A stretch of DNA of 64,000 nucleotides from Osmia lignaria lignaria (taxonomy: Eukaryota > Arthropoda > Insecta > Hymenoptera > Megachilidae), in assembly GCF_051020975.1 (NCBI RefSeq), contig NC_135046.1:1426001-1490000 (forward strand), in the 5' to 3' direction. A program made the translations under genes and the position numbers. Below the pieces are notes generated by a model, which saw only the letters and a program-made list of their open reading frames with translations, was not told where the DNA came from and did no database searches. Positions within the stretch are counted from its first letter, which is position 1; each line of letters opens with the position of its first letter. Positions 11,343-22,760 of the stretch are shown here, in pieces.

Positions 11343-11841
11343 TGCAACGCTAATTGAATGAATACGAAATACCAACATTTCTAATAAGACACGCGAACTG
11401 TATTTTTTGCAACACTATTCAAATCTCTTCAATTTTGTAATACGCAACAATAATTTCAAAAACAGTAGAGCCGATTAAAGGCTATACCTCTGCAGCTGGA
11501 TTTCATTATATGTACATCGCAACACTAACGCAAAAGCTCGAATATTCGTTATCGCAATGCTAATTAAAAAATTCTGCAAATTAGTTCAAAGCAATCGCGT
11601 ATTTTCAAATCACAACACAAAGGAAATAATCCAAGTATTGTTATTCGCAACACTACTTTTAACAGAAATCTAATTACAATTCAATAAATAATAATATTGA
11701 AATTTAAAGAAAAGAATTCTAAAACGAACCGTGAGTTTTTGTTCGCAACACTAAAGCAATCGATATTATAAGGTAATATTACTTCTTAAAGCAAAGCAAA
11801 AAACAAGCGCGATGTATATATGAAGTTCACAACACTAAATC
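11343..11841 (-). repeat. Array of nine TTAGTGTTGCGA-like motifs
   Basis: On the plus strand, GCAACACTAA or close variants begin at 11344, 11409, 11444, 11519, 11554, 11611, 11647, 11745 and 11829. On the minus strand the consensus is TTAGYRTTGCGA. All copies have the same orientation. Spacing is irregular (35-97 bp) and the spacers are AT-rich and do not align well, so this is not a simple tandem repeat. The array lies downstream, on the minus strand, of the splice-site series at 12637-11920. It is either in the intron or last exon of that candidate transcript, or a separate cluster of protein-binding sites. No known family is recognised. Confidence 0.65.
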
Positions 11842-11919
11842 AAAATAGCGATTAATATTTCTAACTCTAACTTGAATCGCGATCAATATTCATTCGCAAA
11901 AAAATAGCATGCAACTCAC

Positions 11920-12637
11920 CGATCGCAGAGAAAACCTGATTGCAGTAGTCCAGTAGAAAACTACCATCCAGGAGAAGCAGGGAAGTCATCATGAATGTCA
12001 TCTAGGATGTCACCAGAGAAAGTCCAGGAGTCTCAGTAAACTTAAGTTTACAATTGTACACATCTGTAACAAAATAAAAAATAAAAAATGTTATTTAAGA
12101 AAAAAATATATGAAACACTACTAAATAATTATAAAAATAATACAAATATAATGAATTTCATTAAATCATACTAAAAAAATTGAATAAAACCACTTACTAG
12201 TTGTTCCCTGCATCGCCGTAGAATCCATTTTAAATTGTCTCGTGCAGTATCGAAAGCACCAATGGTTTTAAATCCGCCATTTTCGCGCCATTCTTATTCC
12301 CTTTCCTTCCTTCCTTCCTTCCATAATAGTTCAGTACTAGATATCTGTGTAAAATTACAATAAAAACGTGGCATCATAACTTGATATTATTAAGTTTTTT
12401 ATGCTTTTTGTGAAATTCTATGCGAAAATTCATATGTATCTCATACAACATTGATACAACTACGTACGAATACGTACATAGTACGGGCATGAAACGAAAG
12501 GGCAGAAATGTTAATTAAATCAATTTTTCTTCTTAATTCACATAAATATCTTACAAAATATTAAGCAAAATATAGAAAGGATGGATGCAAATAATTCGGA
12601 ACACTATTAACCTTAATTAAATGAAAGTTTACTTACT
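11920..12637 (-). ncRNA. Candidate spliced minus-strand lncRNA
   Basis: On the minus strand three exon-like blocks are joined by good consensus sites. Block A (5' end unknown, about 12770) ends at 12637 before GTAAGTAAAC. Block B runs 12344-12198, preceded by ATTTTACACAG and followed by GTAAGTGG. Block C runs 12063-11920, preceded by TTTTGTTACAG and followed by GTGAGTTGC. The only notable start, ATG at 12228 in block B, reads 15 codons across the B-C junction to a stop, so the product is probably non-coding. The motif array lies just downstream. Further exons to the left are likely but were not placed. This rests on splice consensus alone. Confidence 0.4.
12314..12333. repeat. Short (CTTC)n microsatellite
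   Basis: About five TTCC/CTTC tetranucleotide units on the plus strand, within block B of the minus-strand candidate transcript, where they read as GGAA repeats. Confidence 0.7.
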
Positions 12638-13293
12638 TTAAAACGGAGAAGGATGTCACGCGTCCTCTCGTTCCAACAACTACGATACTACTCAGCTTTC
12701 GAGCGGTTTATAAAGATGGCAGCATTAGGTTTAAATTCGAACTTGGCGGGAAAGATGAAGAATAAGCTACAATAGGATTATTAAAGATATTATTCCTAAA
12801 AACATTTGTATCTGTACCTAAAGACAAATCGATTTCTAATTAAATAAATTAAATAATCATTCCCAAAGTGATTTAGAAGAAAGACATAAAATGCGTTTCA
12901 CGTTCATTACATAATACAACTCTATATGTGCAAATATAACTACACAGTTTATGTATGTGTAATACGGTAGAATGTGACACTGTATTACTGAAAATGGTAA
13001 TGAAATTATGTAACTTACCGACACGTGCGACACTAAAATCTGTGGTTCTTGTATATGTTGATGTGAATGTTTTTTTACAGATTTCTACTCTTTTATGTTT
13101 GACCGCTTGGTGCAGCACCAGTAAAATCTCGGGCCGAGTACTCTCTATTCCTTTCTGATAGCAGTGACTACAGATACAAGCAGCGACTCCTATCTATAGT
13201 CAGTTAAGGAGCAAAACCCACTGACATACACTTATGCCAATATCATTCTTTACACAGTTAGAAACATCATTTTTACCTTAACCTTAAAGAAGA

Positions 13294-14819
13294 ATGAATA
13301 GATTTGAATATGCTAACCCAGGACTTTTACCAAATGAAAATTATATAAGACGCGATACTGGTGTACGTTTATATGATGGCGATATTAAGGTACATATGAT
13401 GGATGATTCTGCGCAAATATAACATAGCATAACCTCTACATTTTTACATAGACAAGTTTTGAGGGAGGTGAATTGGTTCTTACAAGCCATAGATTTATAT
13501 GGGGAAGACCTGGTGATATATCACATGGCCACACTTGTCTCATGTTATTCCTTCGTCATATAATCTTTTTTGAAGAAGAAGTTCCTGGTCCATTTTCCTT
13601 TGGACGTAGCAAAAAAATTATTATACACCTTTCTGAAGCTTCAATTGGTATACTTCCATTATATCGAAATTGTGTGTTAAAGTTTTTATTGAATTTTATT
13701 AATATGTTTTATTTTTGTAGATAAAAGGCCTGGTCCATTGGATAACAGTATATATAACCATGTTAAATTCTCATTTAAAGAAGGCTTAGATCCAAATTTT
13801 CTTGCACAGTTATCTGATGTTATAATGAAAAAAGCTTGGGAATTAGCACCTATTGTACCCCTAAATCATTCCATTAGCAGTACCAGAAACAGTGGAAACC
13901 ATAATAAACCACTGCCACAAATAAAAACACGAACTGGTATAATAGGTATTGAAAGAAGTCTTCAAGAACAACAGAAAGCAACAGATGAAAGTATATTACT
14001 GGCCTTTCAAGACCTAAAAAAACTTATGGAAATGGCTAAAGACATGGTTTCCATTTCAAAAACAATTTCAGCAAAAATACGGGTGACTTTCTCGACATTT
14101 ACTTTCTAAAATTGACATTCATAATCAAAGACCATTACAGGAGAGGCAAGGAGATATCACGGAGGATGAAACAGTGAGATTTAAGTCTTACTTAATGAGT
14201 CTTGGTATTGATGACCCTGTTACCAGAGATGCATATAAGAGTAGTAATGAATATTTCAAACAATTGGCAAAACAACTTGCAAATATTTTAGAAGAACCAA
14301 TTAAAGTTAATATACCCAATAATCACAATCGAAATAAAAATGAATAAAATACTCAATAAATTTTATTTTCTAGGAAGTTGGAGGAATGATGACATTAACG
14401 GATGTTTATTGTCGAGTAAATAGAGCTAGAGGCATGGAACTTTTATCGCCAGAAGACCTATTAAATGCTAGTAGACAATTAGCTCCTTTAGATTTACCTA
14501 TAGTACTACGAGTGTTCGATAGTGGAGTTATGATTCTTCAAATTCGATCCTATGATGATAACTCCATAGCTGATGTTATAGCTGATCTTGTAAGTACATT
14601 ATTCTAAATCCTTATACAAAACATAATTTTATCTCTCTATTATAGATAAAAGGAAGAGGATCTTTGACAGCAGAAGAATTAGCACAGTCAGAAGGTATAT
14701 CGGTCCTTCTAGCGCGTGAAAGGTTACTAGTTACTGAAAAGAGAGGAAAAGCATGTAGAGATGATACAATCGAAGCTTTAAGATTCTATCCTAATTTATT
14801 TTTGGAAAGGGATAATTAA
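13294..14819 (+). CDS. Vps36: Vacuolar protein-sorting-associated protein 36 (ESCRT-II)
   Basis: Exons 13294-13389, 13452-13647, 13721-14082, 14141-14305, 14374-14589 and 14646-14819 give 402 residues, the usual size. Vps36 is the ESCRT-II subunit that binds ubiquitin and phosphoinositides and helps sort ubiquitinated receptors into multivesicular endosomes. The N-terminal GLUE domain (about 1-140) is clear from MNRFEYANPGLL, VRLYDGDIK, the LTSHRFIWG match and KIIIHLSEASI before KFSFKEG. A helical linker follows (about 160-230). Tandem winged helices form the C-terminal half, with GGMMTLTDVYCRVNRARG, LLSPEDL and a final helix near LRFYPNLF. Introns are 59-73 bp, typical of insects. The donor after residue 273 (GTTAAT at 14306) is weak but is the only one that keeps frame and family alignment. 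The ATG at 13294 begins the conserved MNRFEY motif. Confidence 0.95.
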
Positions 14820-14895
14820 CTGCCAGTTTCTTATTTTGTGTGACGAATATCGTCATTGAAATTGTATATACATATATATATTATGTGTCTTTATA

Positions 14896-15103
14896 CAGTG
14901 TGATTCTCTCGGCGCGCAACACAATAGCCGTCCCGCACAATGGGACGCTGCGGTTGTTGCGGGTAAAGAGACCCAAGAGCCATATCGCCGGACCCAAGAC
15001 TGCTCTGTATGTGTTTATGGCTGAGACGAAGACAAGAAACGGAACAGCAGGAGTTCCATTGTGCGGCACGGCTATTGTGTTGCGCGCCGAGAGAATCACC
15101 CTG
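14896..15103. mobile_element. MITE, 208 bp, ~50-bp TIRs, TA target duplication
   Basis: TA dinucleotides at 14894-14895 and 15104-15105 flank near-perfect inverted arms that begin CAGTGTGATTCTCTCGG on the left and CAGGGTGATTCTCTCGG on the right. Identity continues through GCGCGCAACACAATAGCCGT and CCGCACAATGG. The core of about 100 bp has no coding potential; open frames on both strands are by-products of the palindrome. It lies 77 bp after the Vps36 stop, before any polyadenylation signal, so it is probably in that 3' UTR. TA duplication fits the Tc1/mariner class. Confidence 0.85.
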
Positions 15104-15241
15104 TACATTACATACACAAAACACAACAGAACTGAACATTAAACATTACATAAAATACAATGTATTGACTAAATTTTGAAAAATTTGTTACTCTTATTTT
15201 GCAATTAATATTTCTTTTAATCACAGCTAACTTTTTATAAG

Positions 15242-15247
15242 AATAAA
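15242..15247 (+). terminator. Candidate polyadenylation signal of Vps36
   Basis: First canonical AATAAA after the Vps36 stop. An ATTAAA variant occurs near 15139 and another AATAAA near 15275. All lie beyond the MITE. Confidence 0.4.
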
Positions 15248-15599
15248 AAAAATTGTATATTGCAAATGCACAAATAAATCTTGTCTAGTATTGAACTAAA
15301 ACTTATATGCAAATAAATTTATGTGAATAACTATGTAATAAAACATAAATAATAAATATGTAAACAACTGTAAAAAATGTTTTGTACGATATCGAATATC
15401 GACAGCGAATACAACGTGTGTCATCATTAACTGAGGTGGCGTTTAAATCAGTTTCTGTTCGACCTAATTTGCGATGAAACGTTGACTGTTTTACCAATGC
15501 GGAATTCGGAGTTCGGCCTCGAATTGTAAAACAGTATCGTGACAATACCGACGAGACATGGGTAATCTTGGCGCAAGCGCAATAGTGTTCCAGATAGTA

Positions 15600-15824
15600 A
15601 TAATGGATCGGGACCCATGTAGACACTGAGAAAAATAAAGTATGACAATGTTTGGAAGGGGGTTTAAACTTACTGACACTGTCAGTATGCTTTCACAAAC
15701 AAGTGTTGTTAATGTGATTTGACCTTTGAAATTGCTAGATAACTGTTTCTCAACAGAAACCTTCGACAGCCAAAGATGCTTACTCGGGTACAGCGAATCA
15801 TCGGTCTCATAACCTGGTCTTGAG
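15600..15824 (+). other. Probable 5' non-coding exon of maspardin
   Basis: The donor TCTTGAG|GTAAGTTTT at 15825 and the acceptor CTCTTTTTCTAG ending at 15998 define an intron of 174 bp. The upstream exon should end at 15824; its start is not determined and the value given is approximate. No long open frame runs through the junction into the maspardin ATG. Confidence 0.5.
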
Positions 15825-16078
15825 GTAAGTTTTACTCTGCAACAAATGGAGCCTTAGATTGTAGCCGTTAAACGTCCCAGCCTTATTTTAACAATAATTT
15901 TGAACAAATTTTTATTTATGTGGTCTGTCGTAAAGCATACGATTTCAAATTTGCACAGGTCTGCTATCTAGCGTCTTATTGCTTCTCTCTTTTTCTAGAT
16001 ATCGGTAATCCCCGAGCCAACAGAAATCCTGTAACGATAAAAGCAGTGATTGAGGACAGTGCAAGAGAGAGAAAAAAC

Positions 16079-17780
16079 ATGTCGTGCTCCAGCGAATTGT
16101 CACGATCCCAGGAATATCTCAGTTTTCGTAGTTCTATCCCACTCAGGAAAATCGTCGTCGATGCTGACGGCACTAAGGCAATTAATTCTTTAATCATAAA
16201 ACGTTCGACAATCGATTCAACAAGATTGCGATTCGAGATCGAGACCCATAACGATGACCTCTACGCGATTGTAATTTTTTAAAACAAATCTCGTAAGCGA
16301 ATAACTGTGCTTCGTAATAAAACAAACGAAGTATCGAGTGTGCTTTTGGTGAATATTATAGTAATTGACACTAACTTACAGTTAAACCGGAACAACGCGA
16401 TCGATAAATCATTTGCCACGCAATGCCCTATTAAAGACGCGTAAATTTTTAAACGAAAGAGTTTCGTATATTAAAAAGTAATGTTTATAGAAATGGTATG
16501 AAATTTAAAAGACGCAAAAATTAATTTTTTTTCCTAGGGATGGAAGGTATACGACTCTAGTCCAAAAACTATTAAGTGCCCCCTCATATGTCTTCCACCG
16601 GTCAGCGGAACAGCAGATGTGTTCTTTAAACAAATCTTAGGCTTGGCAGCCAAAGGATATAGAATTATATCGGTAAATAGTATATACATACGTTTTTAAA
16701 TTATAACTAAAAAAAATAATTCTTTTTCAGGCCGAACCACCGGTATACTGGAACGTTAAAGAGTGGTGTGATGGATTCAGGAAACTCCTGGATTACATGG
16801 AACTCGATAAGGTTCATCTATTCGGCGCTTCATTAGGTCAGAACGTACGAAGAAAAATTAGTATGTCAACCTAAAAAAAAGGTAATTAATATGTAAAATT
16901 ACAATAAAAATATTTATTTTCAGGTGGATTCCTGGCTCAAAAGTTTACCGAGGTGAACGCTCATTGTCCTCGAGTGGTATCACTGGTACTCTGTAATACG
17001 TTCACGGACACGTCGGTTTTCAGTTACAACGATTCGGCGGCAGTGTAAGCGCGTTGTTTTCCCACGTCAAAATATTTTCTAAACATTATAAAGTCAGGCA
17101 AATTTTGTCAGGTTTCAACGTTTGTATCGAGATAAGAGAAAGCGAGTAACAGAAAACGCGATACGTTATCATAAATACTTCTGCGAATAACTGTTAATCA
17201 ATTTGTAGGTTTTGGATCCTACCATCGTTGGTATTGAAAAAAATGCTAATGGGGAACTTCGTGACGGAGAAGGTCGATGGAGAAATCGTGGAAGCTATAG
17301 ATTTCATGGTTGAAAGGGTACCAAATATATTTTTCCTCTTACAGTAGACAAGTTGAATGGCTCGATGTTTAACGAATATTTTGTATTCATAGCTGGAAAG
17401 TTTAACGCAACCCGAATTGGCGTCTCGATTAACGATGAATTGCGTTAATTGTTACGTGCAACCGCAAAAAATATGCCACCTGCCTATTACAATTCTCGAT
17501 GTTTTCGACGAATACGCGTTATCTAATTCGGTGAGAGAGGAGATGTACAAGTGTTACCCCAATGCTAAACTGGCACATCTGAAGAGTGGTGGAAATTTCC
17601 CATACTTGAGTCGATCGGCTGAAGTAAATTTACATTTACAGGTATTCGTCGTTATCTATTCGGTCGATGGTGTTTACAATTTCGCTCGTTTGCTAAGCTG
17701 AACCAATGTATACTTTACAGATTCACTTGAGACAATTCGAAGGAACCGAGTACGCTGCCTCAGAGAGGACAAAATTATAG
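16079..17780 (+). CDS. Spg21: Maspardin, alpha/beta-hydrolase-fold protein
   Basis: Coding exons 16079-16177, 16538-16672, 16731-16836, 16924-17044, 17209-17317, 17393-17641 and 17721-17780 give 292 residues (human protein about 308). Maspardin is an alpha/beta-hydrolase-fold protein of endosomal and trans-Golgi membranes, mutated in human Mast syndrome (SPG21); no enzyme activity is established. Family marks are PLRKIVVDADGTK, CPLICLPPVSGTADVFFKQIL, HLFGASLGGFLAQKF (nucleophile-elbow region with Ser), AIDFMVERLESLTQPELASRL, DVFDEYALS, HLKSGGNFPYLSRSAEVNLHLQ and a short tail. The first coding intron appears to use a GC donor (AAG|GCAATT at 16178), because that joins DADGTK directly to GWKVYDSSP as the family requires. 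A GT donor at 16271 would add 31 residues in frame. Non-coding upstream exons end at 15824 (AG|GTAAGT) and begin at 15999; the 15999 exon holds the start ATG. Confidence 0.93.
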
Positions 17781-18132
17781 CGAGCTAGCTAAGGATAGTA
17801 AACAAATTCGAAGTTGTCATATCAAGACATATTCCACGTATGCGTGTTCCTATACTTGTACCCTGAATACCGGCCGGCCAGATTTTCACAGTGTATCAGT
17901 TACGTAATACGTATTAATACTTATGATAGCAATCTCAAAACCTTCTACAAATATACCCAACATATCAAATATGCTGAAATTTTTAATAATGTATATAGTA
18001 TTAAGCTGATGGTACATTGAAACTCATTGTATACTAAGAAAACTGAATAAGAAAAGAAAAATATTCGTTCGTTGTTAATCAATGTCGATGGATTATTCAG
18101 TGTTTACCTCGATCTGTGTAATACTTGATCGA

Positions 18133-18138
18133 AATAAA
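18133..18138 (+). terminator. Candidate polyadenylation signal of maspardin
   Basis: Canonical AATAAA, 353 bp after the maspardin stop codon and the first such signal in the 3' flank. Confidence 0.5.
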
Positions 18139-18250
18139 TATAATTTTGTAAGAAACGTCAAGGGCAGTAAAATGTTTGCGGATTGGTGGGAACGTAGCGA
18201 GTCTAGTTTTATAGATAAGTCGCATTACGTTTGATGTAGCAGTGGCTCGA

Positions 18251-18289
18251 TTCACCTGATTATGCGTCGCCTGTGGCGATGCCGGTGAA
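18251..18289. repeat. Two-level hairpin
   Basis: The outer arms TTCACC (18251-18256) and GGTGAA (18284-18289) enclose inner arms GCGTCGCC and GGCGATGC around a TGT loop. The structure is compact and GC-rich in a neutral context. It is too short for a typical miRNA precursor; its role is unknown. Confidence 0.5.
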
Positions 18290-20087
18290 TGAACTCAGGA
18301 TGTCTATGGTTTGCAAGACCGCCTAACTGAGAGACCGTACAAGAACTTGCTTGGTATCGATTTCTCTCGCTCGCATTTCTCTCTCGTCAGCTCAGATTAC
18401 AGGGCCTTTCCTGTCTCTACCACCTATGGGACACCTTCACATTCTCGTACATACTGCGTACGCATTAATTACGATTGTCTACCGAGATGCAGTCAACTTA
18501 GTATTCTCTTCAACGGAACTCAACACAACAGTTTCTAAATTCTTTTTAAACGATTGAAAGTATTTTTAAACGATTTGACCTCTAAACAAAGAGATAAGGT
18601 GAGATCATTTTTATATAATGTAGGTGTATTTTTTAAATCTTTTGATGCAAATGGGACAAAGATAATTTATTTAACCGTACCCTATCTCTCTATCCTGGCA
18701 TAAAAATTATTTGAAAGCTTATCATCCCCATTAGGTACTTATCGTCCGCACGCCCAGTTAATTACACATTTGAAATACTCCAATTCTAATCGAGTATAAA
18801 CGTGGGATTTTCAAGGATTTTCTGATAAGATTACAGTTATCAGAAATTATCGGAACGGTAGGCGGCCGTGGTGTGACATTGAAAATGAATCGTCCATTTA
18901 ATGATAATTAAATGCCGGCCCGTGAAGCGGGAAACGGCTACCGTTTGAAAGTTCAGTCTGTCCGGTGATCACGCCGCGGATAGCCGCATGCCTCGTCCAC
19001 GCTCGCAAAAGGCATGCTGGTGTACACGAAAGTTGAGCATTTCGTTCTTGCATACATCGCAGGATTCAAAGTCGTTTCTTAAAAATATATTTAATGTAAG
19101 TTAAACAGTAATAATCCACAACATTAACAATTCTAATCTAAATTTAAGTTCAACTCGATAACTTATGCATAACTTAACTTATTAAGTGTGCATTGTGCAC
19201 GTGTTAAAATTTAAATCAAGTATTTTGACTCCGAATCTCCGAATCTTGATCACTTTCTGATCGAAGAAGGATCAATTACCTTCATAACAATGTTACTCGA
19301 AACTCAACACGGATGTGAGCGATCGATACGCGAATATATTTGCGAAAAACAATCAACATAGCCAAAGGAAAGCTGATACCGTGATACACGAGAACAGAAC
19401 GTTTTGTCAATGTTTCTACATCACGACGCGATCCTCTGGACACAAAGACTGTCACGACCGTTTCCAAGTTTCTTGCGGTTGATCGATCGACTAACAAGCT
19501 TCGCGTCGGTATAGCCTTAAGCGGAAATCGCTAGCAACCGCGAATTGATTCACAGGTGAAAGGAAGGCTACGAGTGTTACAGTTTCCTTAAAAATATCAG
19601 ATCGCCGTGAACATCGTCCTTTCGTCATTTTTGCTCGATCCAAACGTTTTTTTATAATCCGTCGAACAGACAGTACCTACACGCTGAGTGACATCTCGAA
19701 CGATCGTTGTGCGGCTTCCAGTGACGCTTTGGGAGCGGAAACTGACGAGTCAATATCGCGTCAACAAGTGAATGTCATATTAATATCTTTTTCAGAAAAT
19801 CGCCACTCTTCGAATATCACGTAACTTATATAAACGCGCGAAAGATTCACCGTAACGTGACTTCATCTGCATTCTCATTAAAGTAATTTTAAACGATGAT
19901 CTCCCGCCTGATGTCCCGCAATCAGGAGTAACAATCATTTTTAACTTTGTATTCTTCTCGTTTTACAGAACGAATATTCTCAAAAATGACCAACAGCCCC
20001 AACAATCGCAAAGGATTCACTTGAATCTTGAGTAAAGAAAATTCTCGTTTTCCCCTCAACACTGTTAGTCTACTTATTTGGAAGAAA

Positions 20088-21942
20088 ATGGATCGGGACG
20101 AGGAGCGATTTCCCTTATTGGAGAGGAAGCTAAGCGCTTCGACAAAAGCCGCATACGCCTTGGGTCATATTTTTAACGACTTGACAGCTGCCATGTGGTT
20201 CTCTTACACCCTTATCTACTTTCAGAGGGTAGCCCTGTTGGAACCTATAACTGCTGGAGCCCTACTACTTCTAGGTAGGGGATTCTACGAACCATGGATC
20301 CATAGAAGAATTTTTAAATATATGTATACCTTTACGTATCTTACATTTAAGGTCAAATCGTGGACGCGTTCGTGACGCCAATATTCGGGCTGTTGGTCGA
20401 CCGCTACCTGAAAAAGAAGATATGGCACATCATTGGCTCGTTCATGGTTACCATGACGTTTCCAGTGATCTTCGGTGGTTTCGCAGAACCGTCAAACACA
20501 GCCGTTATGCTTATCTACGTGGTCAGCATCACCGTGTTTCAAATTGGTTGGGCAGCTGTACAGATCTCCCATTTGTCCATGATTCCATCGTTGACGAACT
20601 CGCTACTGACACGGGCAGATCTAACCGCGATACGGTAACACCAACCCTTACCTGGTATCGCTTCTGACATTGTCCACGATAACTTTCAACCTTTTTCTTC
20701 TCGAAACAGATATTCCGCCCAGGTTGGCGCAGCTGTGGTGGTATTCGTCGTCACCTGGATAGTGTTACCAACGAACGAGGAAGCAGTGATTCGATTAACC
20801 CAACAAGACAGTTATAAATTCCGAGTGAGTGGTTTGGAAATTTGAAAATTTGCAAAATTTAAGCCATTGATTCGATCCACGACAACGCAAAACGATTCAA
20901 ACGTCTCTTCCGAGAGGAGATCTCTTCTTTATCTCCGTAACTAATCCCAAAACGACATAATTTAATTCCCAGAAACCCAATATCATTATTTACCAGCTGC
21001 TTATCCGTTTAAGATCTCAACAATATTGTGAGAAAAGCTACGAAAGGATTAACGATGATTTCCCTTTGCAGAACATAGTGCTTACTCTAACGAGCATCGG
21101 TCTAGTGTCTACCGTACTCTTCCACGTATTTCTGAAAGGGAATCTTTTGGAGACAAACGATCAACAGAAAGAGAATATCGAGGAAACAAGGAGGCTGGTC
21201 GATAATCCCGTAAACAATCGAACCTCATGGGTCAGTACCACGATTCTTCTAAGAGTGGCTATGCTCTACGTGGCCAGCAGGCTATTTATTACACTAGCCA
21301 CTGTATATTTACCTCTGTACATCGAAGAAACAGATGTCGATGGAAAAGAAGCACTGGCCACGGTACCTTTGGTTTCATACGTGTCTTCCTTTGTCGCCGC
21401 ATTGTTGTTAAAATATATAAACAAATCGTGCGGTACCAAGGTACGGTCTTATTGTTAGAATTATTTAGTCGTCAAGAGTTATTTCGATTTTTTATCACTT
21501 TTCAGATGTGCTATTTTTTGGGCATCCTTATTGGGATGCTTTCCGCGGTTGTCACGGAATTCGCTGGAAAGTCAGCGCCGATCATATACTTCGTGGCGGT
21601 GTTGATCGGTAGCGCAAGTTCGATCACGATGGTCACATCGTTGAGCGTGACGGCGGAAATAATCGGGCCGCGAACCGAGCGAAGCGCGGTCGTCTATTCG
21701 ATCGTCACGTTTCTTGATAAGGTTGTCACAGGATTGGTCGTGATTCTAATCGAGAAATGGTGAGAACGGTGATATTTCGTTTCTTGATAAAGGTACCAAC
21801 AATGGAATGATTTTCTTCTAGGAGGTGCACGGAACCTGCGCTCTGCCCGAATTACAATAGAGACACTCTGGCCCTGGTTTGCGTCCTTTCGATGTCTCTA
21901 GGACTCGTTGCTTTGTTCTCAATATCGCGATGTCTATCTTAG
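20088..21942 (+). CDS. MFSD12-like major facilitator transporter
   Basis: Coding exons 20088-20274, 20352-20634, 20710-20824, 21072-21440, 21506-21759 and 21822-21942 give 442 residues. The family is the MFS subgroup of MFSD12, which in vertebrates sits in lysosome and melanosome membranes and is needed for cystine import there; the insect substrate is inferred, not shown. Marks are the N-terminal dileucine-like RFPLLERKLS before TM1, AYALGHIFNDLTAAMWFSY, VDAFVTPIFGLLVDRY (the conserved Asp/Arg loop after TM2), QISHLSMIPSLT followed by RADLTAIRYSAQVGAA, and about eleven or twelve hydrophobic segments overall. A hydrophilic central loop lies at about 215-235. The C-terminus is short. The start is the first ATG in the frame after the acceptor at 19968 and is followed at once by the family N-terminus. 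Introns are short (62-247 bp). Confidence 0.88.
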
Positions 21943-22065
21943 GAACCTTAACTCTTTATTATTAGTTATCATTCTCATGAGACTCATTCCTTGCAACCAT
22001 CAATCGCGTCATTTTCATACTTTAGTCTATACTTTTGTAGAAAAAATTGTACTGCCAGCTGTACG

Positions 22066-22071
22066 AATAAA
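22066..22071 (+). terminator. Candidate polyadenylation signal of the MFSD12-like gene
   Basis: Canonical AATAAA, 124 bp after the stop codon. Confidence 0.5.
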
Positions 22072-22589
22072 ACTTTCGTGGTAAAACAGCTAAATAATTT
22101 GAAAGAAAATCGTATAAATTCTTGTGTGGGCTCGATTTGCCTTCAGGCAAGGGCAACGATAGAGCAAGGACGCTTGTTCCCTTTCCCTTATCTAAGGGTA
22201 GCCTAAGCTCTACACGATTATCATATATGTCGAATTAAATTTTCGCGGTAATCTTCTCGTACGATAAATGATTCACCTGAGAAATTGACTTAACCGACTC
22301 GAGCCCGGGCTTGATGATATTCGCTGACAGATGTCGCGACGGGACTGCAGTACGATCCTCGGAATTTTCCAACAGAGAACGCGGATCAACGTGAGTAGCC
22401 GCTAGAGTACGATGACCTGCTCGATTTACGCGTTACGTGGCGAATCGTGGTTGCGTCGTAAGGAACGTAAGGCAAGATCCGTTGAATTCTGTTTAGCCGT
22501 TATTTCTCGAAGAACGATATAGCGCGATTATCGTATGGGGCCTACAATAACGATAGACGCGTGGCAAGGTTCGCGATATAGGTAGGGGG

Positions 22590-22760
22590 AAAGAACGAGG
22601 AGCGAGTGAGCGAGCGAATATCTCACCAGACAAAGAAGGGAAGAGAAACGAGAGCAGGAGAAAGAGAAAGAGAAAGAAGAAGAAAAAGAGCGATCGCGTA
22701 TGTGAAAAAGAAAGAGAAAGAGAGACAGAGAGCGATAAAGGGAAAGAAGCAGAGGAACGA
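22590..22760 (+). promoter_or_regulatory. GA-rich polypurine tract, possible GAGA-type promoter element
   Basis: Dense GAGA, AGAG and GAAAGA runs on the plus strand, with CpG-rich sequence on both sides and a good splice donor 450 bp downstream. GAGA-rich tracts mark many insect promoters with paused polymerase. Assignment to the insulin receptor is inferred from strand and position only. Confidence 0.35.

Larger units (their letters stand above)
17781..19968. other. Maspardin 3' UTR and intergenic DNA before the MFSD12-like gene
   Basis: The stretch holds the maspardin 3' UTR with AATAAA at 18133-18138, a small double-stem hairpin at 18251-18289 and a CpG-richer block at about 18860-19030. 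It also holds the promoter and 5' UTR region of the next gene, whose first coding exon has its acceptor (TTCTCGTTTTACAG) ending at 19968. No other coding gene is visible. Confidence 0.55.

Noticed and set aside
14840..15142. Three overlapping open frames near 14.9-15.1 kb
   Set aside because: They are produced by the palindromic MITE; the two arms read as near-identical peptides on opposite strands.
18599..18622. TGAGATCATTTT, a match to the seed region of bantam miRNA
   Set aside because: Only the first 12 bases match. The rest of the mature sequence and the opposite hairpin arm are absent, so it is taken as chance.
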